Below, piece after piece: positions 20,501 through 30,231 of a DNA stretch of 64,000 nucleotides. The notes under the pieces were generated by a model. It had not been told where the DNA came from. It did not search any database and was given only the letters and a program-made list of their open reading frames with translations. Position 1 is the first letter of the stretch. Each line of letters begins with the position of its first letter. The stretch lies in the NCBI RefSeq assembly GCF_000328475.2, contig NC_026484.1, forward strand, positions 372,001 through 436,000, given 5' to 3'. A program made the translations under genes and the position numbers. The DNA comes from Mycosarcoma maydis. Taxonomy: Eukaryota; Basidiomycota; Ustilaginomycetes; Ustilaginales.

Positions 20501-20739
20501 TTGGATCGCGCGATGGTATGCGTCAGGTCGGCATCATCTGAGGTGGTGTGGTATCGATCCAATCTGCCGGGTCTTTGGGAAGTAAGTGTTTGAAGAGCGC
20601 GGTCTCGAGTTGGTCGAAGAGACAAATTGCGAACCAGGATAGCGCAGATGTGCCCTATTCGGCGCTGTTCTTGATGAATTGCGGCGCGAATGAGCTTGTT
20701 GTCAGCATATGCGCCGCGCAAATGTGTCGCCTCTGACAT
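17566..20739 (-). CDS. VPS38: UVRAG/Vps38-like subunit of class III PI3-kinase complex II
   Basis: 1057 aa, no intron. Vps38/UVRAG pairs with Atg6/Beclin in the Vps34-Vps15 complex that makes PI3P on endosomes for vacuolar sorting; Atg14 is its autophagy counterpart. The N-terminal ~300 residues are Ser/Arg-rich and disordered. A C2-like region around residues 300-480 includes 'LECHVELSIGSGKDDR' and 'VFYRTSNSKPGLHHSWGYQS'. A coiled coil spans about 624-766. The C-terminal BARA-like part contains 'LEAIFPIELSD', 'ICGLPLPN', 'ALGLVAQLVMLLSTYLATPI', then 'FPLYAKGMERYRYEYAAFLL' and 'NKDIEQL', an order shared by UVRAG, Vps38 and Atg14. The C2-like region and the 'ALGYVAQL...YPL' pattern favour UVRAG/Vps38 over Atg14. 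It starts at the first ATG; upstream is a 4.6-kb spacer. Confidence 0.82.
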   Translation of the reverse strand: MSEATHLRGAYADNKLIRAAIHQEQRRIGHICAILVRNLSLRPTRDRALQTLTSQRPGRLDRYHTTSDDADLTHTIARSNSKGKEKTNQSSRRRRSASWSRLSNHGSSDDDHREDADHLDTSSASTSTATKSQININHRNGRGRSALLINHRRTSDHELTSSSSLASTSDGAHSIDASPRPILKRASSTRDGRDARIYGGSPASASNTSFLDELGANTTMLSRSDSRSSSHSSHTIRRPSHRARTTSMTSSSSVRSVRFDESRFAGNNNARRTSRISGRLSAAPRYPLFSQKSLAQIMKDRMLECHVELSIGSGKDDRLSATASAAMNYVTDQGSERGADSENLQVFYRTSNSKPGLHHSWGYQSGDPIIPERDFRVDSNGSSDVHPLEASTLSIKVYARTPPADTDNVGPQRGAQTAKADAPDWKLVCQTSADLRDLEPLPGNMQSVNLSLPPNSILLGLAPGANSLSGRANIASSDSYRNMDSEASEEAKSGPKLNRSTSEREAERTQHILESIVYYVVPLHMSQKLDAAHAIGAVSTIDEAADASRGHRNKDGSSSHSPTLFRHTSLDHYASDPESAPSRKAVSAPASEQVAATLDSLALPSVAIAATPDARRRERRKAFEDEQRRVLELSLRETKMMPSYTLNDAKHVAKKQAELQHLSDQVQELRRVNGDLLSEVDGFVQLRLRYEQQKARYSAVRQMALDEADQLQRKRTELTERKAALEARRRAILASQSLFEAVETTSRQLKEDVQTLNIEKAHVALQLHVQQASMLRDLEAIFPIELSDASSLLFSICGLPLPNAVPSIPASELANEERRWKDTIKRHVPASTRPVFHPFDDETISSALGLVAQLVMLLSTYLATPIHYPLATAGSRAVVQDGISLMSGPRAFPLYAKGMERYRYEYAAFLLNKDIEQLMNVHSVTVIDIRHTLPNLKNLMVTVAAAPPTSQMTRKSHIGKSEIALRSTPPVQRNVDVTNGNVKKSGLEIGLGLPSVNAGAKLASAGGVRNEVVHDMLVTTRVLGAPSTATTKPATANGAIASVSRALSYISGGNARS

Positions 20740-22077
20740 GGCGGCAGGGGGTCTGTCTGTGCCGTCTCGCAGGGATCGGCAGTGTGCAGCCGGCCAAGGG
20801 TATAGGTCTAAGCCCGCATGGTATACGAAGATGTGTCAGGGAGTCGCCGATAGGCACGTCAACTTTGCTCGGTGTTTGAGGAAGAGTGCGTTGGTTGTAA
20901 AGATGCACGGACGATTCTCTTCTTGCTGAGAGACCCTGAAACTCCTGCTGACGGCCAACACGCAGCAGCACGCAGCACACCGTGATACAGAATTGGTCAC
21001 GTGGGTCCCTAAGGTCTCGCCTTGCCCACGCAACGATGGCCACGCGCTAGTAAATGTCGTTGTGAGATTCGCGACAAGTGACATGACAGCCCGTGTCGCA
21101 CGTCGCACGTTCGCACTGACGGATAGTGTTTTACTTTTGCTTTTCCACTCCACTATTTTCAGTATATTTTCGTGTCTCAGCTGGTTCATATTCGTGATTC
21201 ATGTGGATCATATTCACGATTCTTCGAAATCGGCATCGTTCTAGGACTCGACAGATCGTCGTCGAGGAATCGTGTTCGCCAACACTCTTGACTCGGGTCT
21301 GCGATTTGAAACACAGCAAAAAGCCTTTCCAAGTCAACAAAGCGAGCTGCCGCAGGATGAGTCGTTCGAGGGTAGGTACGAACCACCACTATACGGGGAA
21401 TGCTTAGGATTCTCAAAACGATACGAGGATCGAATTCACCTATGACTGTTCGTGCAGAGGCCGAGTGCCCTCTTGAGAGCGGCCCCACAGAAGAAGTGGC
21501 ATTTGTAGGTTGATCGATCATCGAAAGAATCGCTGCCATCAGACACAGCCTTCGGCGGGTTCCTGATCCATTGCGCATCGAAGCAGTCGCGAGTGCAAGT
21601 GAAGCAGAACCGAGCCGAGCGTTTTCAAGGTGTTCAGCAAGCGACCGATGAGGAGCAGCCGCCGAGTGCGTGACCAGCGCCAGTCGCCTGATTTCCGATG
21701 TTTGCCTGCCGCTGCCATGATCTGTAATGATGGTCGTCATTGACGACGATGATTCACGAATGTCCGGCGCGCTTAGAGTATCATGGACTTAAAATTTTTG
21801 CAAGCGTGCAACCACGATGCCGCGGACGACACCTTGCGTCGATTTTGGTGGAAAGCACGAGGATGACGACTATGCACAACACTGCCGACCAAAAGAGGGT
21901 CCATTGGAAATTTTAACGACACCCCCGAACTCTATTGCACGAGCAGGATCGAGTTGCTTATTGGCGCACCTGGCTGTTGCATCGTTCGAGGGTCATGAGC
22001 GTCTATCATGCCTACCTATCGCCCACCAGATTCGGTGCGCGTTCCAGGGACCCTCGATGCGATGCAATGGCTCGACT

Positions 22078-22093
22078 ACACACACACACACAC
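22078..22093. repeat. (CA)n microsatellite
   Basis: A run of alternating C and A covering about eight dinucleotides, in noncoding DNA. Confidence 0.8.
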
Positions 22094-22179
22094 GCTGCTT
22101 GTTCTATTACAACCCTCTAGCAACCAAGAAGAAACATGGATGAGCCATGCTCGGAGCGGAGCGGATCGGAACGGCCGAA

Positions 22180-22218
22180 TGAACGAACGAACGAACAAAC
22201 GAACAAACGAACAAACGA
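22180..22218. repeat. (GAAC/AAAC)n tetranucleotide microsatellite
   Basis: Successive GAAC units shifting into GAACAAAC units, about 39 bp long. It lies in the gene-poor spacer and is likely polymorphic between strains. Confidence 0.85.
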
Positions 22219-22474
22219 GCCGGATCGCTTGCCCCCGGTTTTGATTTCGATGGTCGAACCAGCCTCCGGCTCCTTGGTATCGACAAAGACCGTGTTCCAG
22301 AGTGTGAAAGGGGCGCGAGGGTACATGACACGCGGCCGGCGGCTCGAACTCACTCATTTTTGCGCAAGCGAGCGTCAGTTTTCTATACCCGACGTCAGTC
22401 GCTGTGTTCACGTTAGTCTAGCCTAGAGCGTTAGTCTCTATAGTTATACAGTGTTGCTCTCAATCAATTTTCGA

Positions 22475-22740
22475 CGTCAGATTATCCGTAGCACAACTTG
22501 ACTCCAGACACTGTATGCAAATGAGAAACCAACTGCTGAGAGATAGCCTCCTCATCGCCTTCCCCATCCTCTTCGCCGAACAAAGGCTCCTGTGCTGTCT
22601 CCTCAGGGGCGAGTCCAACTCGGCTGAGAGCCTATGCAGCATCGTGGTCTTTTAAGCCTGTTGCCTGCCTGAGCAACTCTAGCCCATCGCTTTGCCTCGC
22701 GAATCCAGCCTTGGCAGTGCTGCGCCGTGATTGTGTCCAG
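22475..22740 (-). pseudogene. Possible frameshifted C-terminal remnant of a DNA-transposon transposase
   Basis: Reading the minus strand, one frame (about 22738-22592) gives 'LDTITAQHCQGWIREAKRW'. After a shift, another frame (about 22628-22480) gives an acidic tail, 'EPLFGEEDGEGDEEAISQQL', that ends in TAA. The 'I-T-x-x-x-C-x-G-W-I-R' pattern followed by an acidic tail is reminiscent of the end of DDE-type transposases of eukaryotic cut-and-paste elements. No intact catalytic part, terminal inverted repeats or target duplication could be found. This is a weak call from resemblance only. Confidence 0.25.
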
Positions 22741-25331
22741 CTGGCTGACAATGGCTTATATTACAAGGTGGAGCAGGAGGAGGAGGAAGTAACTGCCAGA
22801 CCCGCAGCACTTGAGTAAACAAGACTCAGGCTTGAAGACGTTATCGTTTAGGCTTACTGACATTATCAATCTATGCGGAGCATCAGAATAACGTTTGCTC
22901 AACGTAAAACAAGAAGCTACGGTCAAGCGAGGCTGACTTACAGTCACGAGTATAGTAAGCATAGTGACTCTAACATGTGAAAAAGGCAATCCATGCTTAC
23001 CTCATGATCTGTAATTTTTAGGCACTCTGCGCGCAGCTGCGCGGCATAGAGAAAGAATCGAGCGTTGTGGGATCAAGACAGGCGAATATCGGGATCGGAC
23101 CGGCAGAAGTTGGATCCTGAGCTGCTACGCTAGTGTCGGTGGCGTTCGCTTAGATCGGCTAGCCCATCTCAAACACACTACTAATTTACCTTAGTCTTTG
23201 ACAGCCTAAAAAAATTCTCCGGTGCAGACTCGGATAGCACGAGTTGCTCAGGAGACTGGCACAAGTCTGATGTTGGACGACGGAGGGACAGCAAGCGATC
23301 AAAAATCACGCTACTGTAAGCTAGGCAACGTGGGAAAGCCTAACTGACTCTGTGGATGGAAATCACTTGACAGTCGTAAGTACGTTGAACTTGGGCAACG
23401 TGATCATATTCGTAATTGGACCGACTATCGGGACTATCAGACGTCTCGCACGCACGCCATGTCCACAAAATCGACCAAGTCCACGTTGTGTGCAAGATTG
23501 GGGCCAACGACCGAGTAGGAGCCGCGTTTGCTGGGCGACAGACGCTTACCTTACCTTTGGACGATCAAGTCTTGGCCAGATCTGCGGCGCATAAAGTTTA
23601 CACGCAGACGGTCCCGCGCTGATTTTGATGCATAGTGTTGATGGACAAAGGCGATGGAGTAAGGCTCGTTGGGTGGGCAGGTGGCGCCGGGCTTAGTCGA
23701 AAGGTGAGAGAATCGCAGACTCCGACGCCGAGATGCAGTCATGAGTCGCGCGTGGCTGTCTACATTGGTATAAGTTATTCCGACCAACTCATCAATCACG
23801 AAACACGAATCGCGAATGGAAAATCGTGAATCACAAGAATATAAGAGCGTCGGAACTCGACAGCGGAGTCGCCTTGCTTGAACGGCGAGCTGTGCGAATG
23901 ATTGAAAGGCGCATGCATACATGATCGAATGCGTCTGGATGCTCACCACAGTAACCCTGACCTGATGCTGCTTCGTGTTTAATCATGTCTCATGGGAACC
24001 CACCTGCAGTCTTTGGCAACGACGATCCCATGTGAAGCTCCGCTAAGAGAGCGACATATAGCAAGAGACAATCATGTGCTCGATGCACGCAGAGGTGGTA
24101 CAACAGCAGCTCATTTTTCCGTCTTGATTCGCTTTCAGCTGCGAAGGAGGCACAGCAGTCTCATTTGGATTGACGGCGAGCTGGTTGCCCATACTCGTGA
24201 CTAAAATTTTATCGACCCTACACATTCGAAGCATGCTTCTTTGGTCTTGAGGTGCTTGAAAGAATCGACCAACCAAGCAGGAAGTGCAGGCCACAGAGCT
24301 CTCCGCTTAAAGCAAACATCGAATTACGGTCGTTCTCAAGAGTGCTCTGTACAGTACGTTTGACTCAGCTGGCGAGCTGGTTGAGTACAGCGTTGGTTCT
24401 TCAGCCCGCTTCGGCCACTTTGCAGGAACAAGATGCAATTTGTCTCCTCTCCTTGCCATGTCTTGCGGCTGTCAAGTTGTCGGTCGAATTATCATGTCGC
24501 CACAAAGTTTGACGGTCAACTAGGATTGCGCCTGAAATGTGATTAGCTGCAAAAAAGGACCGACCCTAGAGCCGTCAACGCAATCAATGAATCTAAGCCA
24601 GCAATCATGGATGTCAGCAACCCGAGCATGGCAACCGAAGCCTTGCCGTGGCTTTCACGGTGGCCGCCATTCTAACCTGCTTGTGCGACTTAAACCAAAG
24701 AACTTTGAGGGTGCAATTTTGTACAGTAAATGCCAAAGAAAAGAAAGGATTTTTGTATCAAAGTCCGTCTGCAGGGTCGCGAGAGAGACCGACACTATCC
24801 CTCACTCTGTCACTCGTCACTAAGTTGGCGGTGATTCCACACCGTCTGATGGCTCGGCGCACCGAAAGCTTGGGTATTGGTATTATTATTTTAGAATGAC
24901 ATCTCACGAAAAAAAAAACAAAAAACAAAGGAAAAAAAAAACCAAAAGAAATATCGCGAATCACGCTAAACTTGGCTGGCAGCCCACGCTAAAGTGCCGC
25001 GCGAACCGGCTAGTCCGTGCCCAACTCATGGCCGTGTCCACGTCGCCATCATCGTTCAAAGGCTCCAAGCTACTGTATTCCTCTCGTCGGCTTGTCTCGG
25101 TCTGCTGATCCTGATTCACGTTTACAATACGCTCACTTCGAAACCGGTAGGCTATCCTTGCTACTCCGCTCACCTTTCCGAGCCGCACTGCTCTACAACC
25201 GCATCAACCAAGCTCCGACTGTCACTAGCAAGCCACCAACAGCGCCTCTTTTACCTCGTCGCTCCTTCTCCTCTGGCGCTCTCCTGGTCCACCATTCCAA
25301 CTCATTAATAACACTCAGTCCATCGCGAATC

Positions 25332-27145
25332 ATGTCCTCTTCTCGTTCCCACTCCCCCCATCTAGCAACTCCTAGCAACCCATCATTTCTCTCCATCCTC
25401 GCCACCTCCACCACCACCACCACCACCACCTCCTCCTCCTCTACCTCAGACTCTAACCAGTCGCCAACCACCCCTACCAAGGCTTCTGCTGCCCACGCTT
25501 CCGGTGACCTCGATCAGTACCTCATCGCTCCCGATCAAGCTGGCTCGGTCAATTCTGCTTTGCACATCCAAGAACGTGCGCTTCACAACCTCACCGCCAA
25601 CGACGTACACCACTCCACTTCTACCACCATGGGTAACGTCTCTGAACAGTCGGCCATGGACCAGGTCCTTTCCGGCGTCCTCGCCATGCAGAAGGAGGTA
25701 AGTTTTCAAGTCAGAACTGACAAGCTGTTCGATCAATGCAACAAAAACACTCATCATTTTCACTCGCCTGTCGGTTATGATCTCAGCTTTCTCGATTGCA
25801 TTTGCGAATGGACGAGATGGAAAGCAAAAACGATGTCAATGCGTGCCGAAGAAACTCGTTTTACAACAATTTTACTCCTGGTCAGATGTCGCCCGCCCTC
25901 AAGAGTCCTGCCTTGTTCCCTAGGCTAACCCGTGCGCCGTCATCGCCTCCCAAGAACAACGGCTCCTCTGATCTGCTGCACGCTCCCCATCTCTCGATGG
26001 GCGCCTCTGCCCACACACAGCCCGCTCCCTTGCTTGCTGAAGAACCCAAGCTCGGTCTCTGGGCGGTGGTCCCTGCCGGTGGCGCTGGCACCCGTCTCTG
26101 GCCGCTCTCGCGAGAGTCGTACCCCAAGTTCTTGCTCGATCTCACTGGTTCCGGTAGGACGTTGCTTCAGAGCACCTGGGATCGTCTGCTGCCTCTGGCT
26201 GGTCAGGCACAGATGATGATCGTTACCGGTCAGGCACACGTTGGCGGTGTCTCGGCACAACTTCCCGACCTCGAGCAGGCCAACGTGCTTGCCGAGCCTT
26301 CGCCCAAGGAGTCGATGGCTGCCATTGGTTTGGCAGCGGCAGTGCTGCTTCAGCGCGACCCAGAAGCCGTTTTGGGTTCATTTGCGGCTGATCACATTAT
26401 CTCGGGTCGAGACGCCTTTGAGTCGGCCGTTACCGAGGCCGTTGCTACCGCCAAGGCTGGCTATCTGGTCACCATCGGTATTGCCCCCTCACACCCATCG
26501 ACGGGTTTCGGTTACATCAAGCTCGGCGAGAAGCTCGATGTTAGTGAGGCACCCAACGCTCGTCGTGTCACTGAGTTCAAGGAGAAGCCCGATGCACGAA
26601 CTGCTTCGGCTTACCTTTCGACTGGTGACTACCGATGGAACGGTGGTATGTTTGTTGTCAAGGCGCAAGTGTTGCTCGACTTGCTCAAGGGGACTGTGCC
26701 TGAATTGCACGAAGGTTTGACGCGCATCGCTGCTTCCTGGGATTCAGACGCTCGTGACACGGTCATGAGCGAGGTCTGGCCCACTCTGCCCAAGATTGCC
26801 ATTGATCACGCTGTAGCAGAACCCGCGTCCAAGGTGGGTAAGGTTGCCGTTGTACCGGCTACGTTTGGTTGGGATGATGTAGGTGACTTTGCCTCGCTCG
26901 CCGATTTGATCCCTGCTGAAGAGGGGGAGCCGAGGATCTTGGGTGATAGTCGGCTGGTTGTCACGGAAAGCCAGGCTGGTGGTCTGATCATCCCTGCCGC
27001 CGGTCGACCCATCGCCTGCTTGGGTGTAGACGATGTCGTGGTGGTCGACACTCCTGATGCGCTCCTCATTACGACCCGAGCACGATCTCAGGACGTCAAG
27101 AAGATTGTTGGTCGCACAAAGAAGGTTTACCCCGAGCTTTGTTGA
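25332..27145 (+). CDS. Bacterial-type mannose-1-phosphate guanylyltransferase (two exons)
   Basis: Exon 1 is 25332-25697 (122 codons) and exon 2 is 25886-27145, giving 541 aa. The enzyme type converts mannose-1-phosphate and GTP to GDP-mannose. Exon 2 carries a complete nucleotidyltransferase: 'PAGGAGTRLWPLSR' (Gly-rich loop, from about residue 187), 'YPKFLLDLTGSGRTLLQ', 'GSFAADHII', 'FGYIKLGE', 'EFKEKPD' (about 353), 'RWNGGMFVV' and 'FGWDDVGDF'. These are hallmarks of bacterial ManC/RfbM enzymes, especially actinobacterial ones. The left-handed beta-helix of fungal Mpg1/Psa1 is absent. Exon 1 is Ser/Thr-rich, with a CAC/ACC-repeat Thr run. The donor is GTAAGT. The acceptor at 25885 is preferred because the stretch 25787-25885 lacks codon bias, although AG at 25786 also keeps frame and would give 574 aa. 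Horizontal origin is inferred. Confidence 0.82.
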
Positions 27146-27708
27146 TCGCTTCTACGTGGAAGTGGAAATTTGGTTTGCTCTTTGGTCATCAGGGCGTATT
27201 TTAATGGACTTTTTTTTCGTGTTTCTCTTTCTCTCCTCTGGGATTTCTTGTTTGAGTGTTGGGTTGGGTGCATTGAGCGAAAGTGACGTCGAGCCGGGAA
27301 TCAGAGTTAGAGGACCATCCTTGTGTAACTTGAATCCCGGGGTCAGTTGGGTGCTCCAAGACGAAAAGCCTAGTCAGCAGCACCTTGCTTGCTTGGAGCT
27401 GACGGACTGGTGACAGCCAAGTGTCTGAAGCGACTTTAGGTTTTTGGTGGTACCTCGATATCGGCTCTTTCTATCGTACCGAAGCAGAATCTTTCGGTCC
27501 CAGTCCAAGCCTCATCCTCCTTTTTGCGATACTTTCACGACAGCGAGCTGTCCTTCGGATCGAGCCGTTGCAAATGTAGGGGTTGACTTGAGATGCATTG
27601 CAATGGAGGCAAACAAAGGACATGAACAAAGAGCGTGATGTGTACAGGGTCATGGTATATAAAGATGCGTGAGAGGACAAGATGCGAAAGGGGGTTAGGA
27701 GAGATGGC
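27146..27708. terminator. Convergent 3' spacer
   Basis: About 560 bp between two converging stop codons. It presumably holds the 3' ends and polyadenylation signals of both genes. A TATATAAA-like stretch at 27655-27662 is present but points at no visible gene. No coding region was seen. Confidence 0.4.
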
Positions 27709-30231
27709 CTAGGAGGAGAGCGGTTGCTTTTGACCCAAGACGCGGGTGATAGTGTGCATGCGATCGCGACTGTTCTTGCTCAAGGAGCTAGAGAGGCCTT
27801 GAGCGATGTGTGTACGTGAGTTGGCAGGGCTAGGCTTAGGCGAAGTGATAGGCTGCGCAACTGCTGGCCGGGAAGCGCTACTGGAACGCGAGGCGACGAC
27901 AGGCTGCGAGATCATGGACGCGATCGACGGCACGTTTTCGGCCTCGTCGATGAGACGCATGATCTTGCTCGTGCGCGTGATTCGTGCGGAAAAGTCCTTC
28001 TTGCTAAGCGTCAAAGTGGTACTGGAACGGAAGACGTCCGTGCGGTCGGATGCAGCTCGAGTGTTGTGTATGCTGGAAAGAGCAAGGACGCTATGCTCCG
28101 GGTTGCTGCATCGTTGACGCGTAGGAGAGTCGAGCACACCTCCTGCTTGCAGCGCAACTTCGCGCTCTGCATCGTCCAAGACATGAAAGTCGTCCTTGAA
28201 AGCGCGCGCCGTGCTGCCGCGCGACAAGCTACCCACCGAATTGCGGATCAGCGCAGCAACAGCCACTCGTGCACCGCCAGATTCGCCCGGCGACGTGTTG
28301 GCCAACGTCTTGTCTCTGCCCCTTGCTCTACGGCTCGGCGTCTTTAGGTCGCCCTTGGCAGTGGTAGTCGACACAAGATCCGCACCGGACGAGACGTGAC
28401 GCAGTTTCGAACGCCGCTTGTTCTGTACGCGACGATTCGAGATGATGATCGCGCCACCGCATTTGCCAGGAGACCAGGACATGGGTTCAAACTCTTGTCC
28501 CTCCAACTCGAGCTCTTTCGGTGACGAGATTCCGCGCGGCGACGACACGGTCAGACGAGGCGGCGTGCATCGTTTCTTGATTGTCGGGCTGATCCGGCCG
28601 TCTTGTACATCGATACCGATCGAGCTTGGTGTGTCGTGCCATGTCGTGTCCAGTGCATTACAGCTCGACGATGCGGTCGAAATCGTACGACGCTCACGCA
28701 TGATCTTGCTAAGAACTTCGACACTCTTGATGCGTCGCATGCTCAAATGCGCGGGCGTCGTGCACGATGCGTTTCGAGGCGCTACGGCCGGATCCGTGGA
28801 CAAGAAGGGCAGAGCAGGTCCCGAGACAAACTTGGCCATAGCATCATTATGCGTCTGTGCTGCTCGCGCTGCGAATACCGCCTCGCCTGCAGCAACCTCA
28901 GCAGAAGTGTCATCATCCATGCCAGAACCGTTTGTACAGTCGGTCTCGATTGCTTTTGCTGTCTCTGTCTCTGTGGTTGCCGCTGCCGCTGCCGCTGCTA
29001 TTTCGCGTCGCAGGCGTGATTGATCCATCATGGCCTGTAGGTCTCCTAAAGACTCGCGCCACTTGGCCCTTTCCTGTCGCCACTGGCGTTGACGACTTGG
29101 ACTCGCTTGTGATGCGTTGGCGTGTGGCGCTTGCTTGGTGGGACTCGAAAAGGCGTCGATCAGACCTGGACGCCTCTTGGTGTTGGCGTTGGAGCCACGA
29201 TTGTGCAATTCCTTCCAGGCCTGTTCCGCGTCTGCTTGACTGTGCGTCGCCTGTGAAGAGATCGCAGCGCTCTTACGCACAGGCGCGGTGTGAGACTTGG
29301 CGGATCTATACGCGACGCTTGCTGTCCAGACTGGATTGACAGTTGCTGTTCGCTTGGCCTTTGCTGCTGTTACTGCAGAAGATGGTGATGTGGATGCAGA
29401 TGCAGATGTGGATGCTAAAGTGGATGAGCCAACGTTGGCTTGTAGAGGCTCTTGTTGGCTCGCAATGTCTACCGGTTCGTCTCCCTGGACGGCAACTTGG
29501 GACGCATCATTGGAGAAGGAACCTGGTCCAAAAAACCAGATGTTAGGAAACCAGCTCGAGGATGAAGCTGGTGCGCTGGGCAGAGGTGGCGCATTGTTCT
29601 GGGTGGGGGGTTTGTAGTTGCGCGATGGCAGGCTTTTGGTGCTGGTAGCCTTGGGCGTGGAACGAGACGTGGTGCTCCTTTCGTAGGCACGCCTCAATTC
29701 GCAGGCAGCGAGCGAAGGCGAGTCTGAAGAAAAATCGTCGACCAGCCTGGGCTTCCTTGGGGGTGTAGCGAGCTTCTGGGCGAACATGCCTGCTAGCGAT
29801 TGACGGTCAGGTGTGACGACACGCGTCTCCTTGTAGCCTGCCTTCTCAAGGAGCTCGTGGAGGCTACTGAAGCGCGAGTCAGGAATGCCGGCGTCAGTGG
29901 AAATAGTGCCGTTGTTGCAATGTGCTGGTCGAGGTCTACGGCGCAACGTGAAAGAGCTTGAAGCTGCGTCGGATATCGTGGAGGCTGGCAGAGACGAAAC
30001 GCTGGACTCTGGTAGTTGGACGGGAGTATGTCTGGAATCGAGTGGTTTGTCAGCGGTGCTAGAAGCGAAAAAGGGAGTGAAGCTCGAGGGACAAGTGTCG
30101 TTGCTTTCACAACTGACGCTACGCGGACTGAACGTCGGATCAGGAGAGGTGGTGGCGGATGGTGATGAAGCAGAGCAAGGGGTATGTTGAATGTAGTGGA
30201 AGCCGCAAGACGGCATGAACGACGGGTCCAT
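27709..30231 (-). CDS. Unrecognised Ser/Thr/Ala-rich protein, probably disordered
   Basis: 840 aa from the ATG at 30231. An upstream in-frame ATG at 30489 would add 86 residues, but these have a UTR-like, unbiased composition. The protein is low in complexity throughout, with many Ser, Thr, Ala and Arg runs and numerous S/T-P sites. It has no membrane segment or recognisable enzyme core. Compact, more ordered islands are 'SLHELLEKAGYKETRVVTPD' (about residues 123-142), 'RRIKSVEVLSKIMRERR', 'FEPMSWSPGKCGGAIIISN' and 'TRTSKIMRLIDEAENV'; these would be the places to look for conservation. The abundance of S/T-P and basic clusters suggests a phosphorylated regulatory or scaffold protein (inference only). 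It converges with the guanylyltransferase gene. Confidence 0.6.
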   Translation of the reverse strand: MDPSFMPSCGFHYIQHTPCSASSPSATTSPDPTFSPRSVSCESNDTCPSSFTPFFASSTADKPLDSRHTPVQLPESSVSSLPASTISDAASSSFTLRRRPRPAHCNNGTISTDAGIPDSRFSSLHELLEKAGYKETRVVTPDRQSLAGMFAQKLATPPRKPRLVDDFSSDSPSLAACELRRAYERSTTSRSTPKATSTKSLPSRNYKPPTQNNAPPLPSAPASSSSWFPNIWFFGPGSFSNDASQVAVQGDEPVDIASQQEPLQANVGSSTLASTSASASTSPSSAVTAAKAKRTATVNPVWTASVAYRSAKSHTAPVRKSAAISSQATHSQADAEQAWKELHNRGSNANTKRRPGLIDAFSSPTKQAPHANASQASPSRQRQWRQERAKWRESLGDLQAMMDQSRLRREIAAAAAAATTETETAKAIETDCTNGSGMDDDTSAEVAAGEAVFAARAAQTHNDAMAKFVSGPALPFLSTDPAVAPRNASCTTPAHLSMRRIKSVEVLSKIMRERRTISTASSSCNALDTTWHDTPSSIGIDVQDGRISPTIKKRCTPPRLTVSSPRGISSPKELELEGQEFEPMSWSPGKCGGAIIISNRRVQNKRRSKLRHVSSGADLVSTTTAKGDLKTPSRRARGRDKTLANTSPGESGGARVAVAALIRNSVGSLSRGSTARAFKDDFHVLDDAEREVALQAGGVLDSPTRQRCSNPEHSVLALSSIHNTRAASDRTDVFRSSTTLTLSKKDFSARITRTSKIMRLIDEAENVPSIASMISQPVVASRSSSASRPAVAQPITSPKPSPANSRTHIAQGLSSSLSKNSRDRMHTITRVLGQKQPLSS

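Larger units (their letters stand above)
20740..25331. other. 4.6-kb gene-poor spacer with relics and simple repeats
   Basis: No gene can be supported here on either strand: the frames are short, usually begin at TTG/GTG/CTG, and lack the C/G-ending codon bias of the flanking genes. It contains motif copies near 21187-21222, 21750 and 23795-23835, microsatellites near 22078 and 22180, a possible transposase relic at 22475-22740, and A-rich DNA at 24905-24950. The last ~300 bp before 25332 are pyrimidine-rich and presumably the promoter and leader of the guanylyltransferase gene. Confidence 0.5.

Noticed and set aside
21186..21740. 184-codon minus-strand frame in the gene-poor spacer
   Set aside because: No family resemblance, poor codon bias, and it overlaps copies of the intergenic motif.
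25787..25885. 33 extra in-frame codons of the guanylyltransferase gene (acceptor at 25786)
   Set aside because: Phase allows it, but third positions are mostly A/T, unlike both exons; it is better treated as intron.
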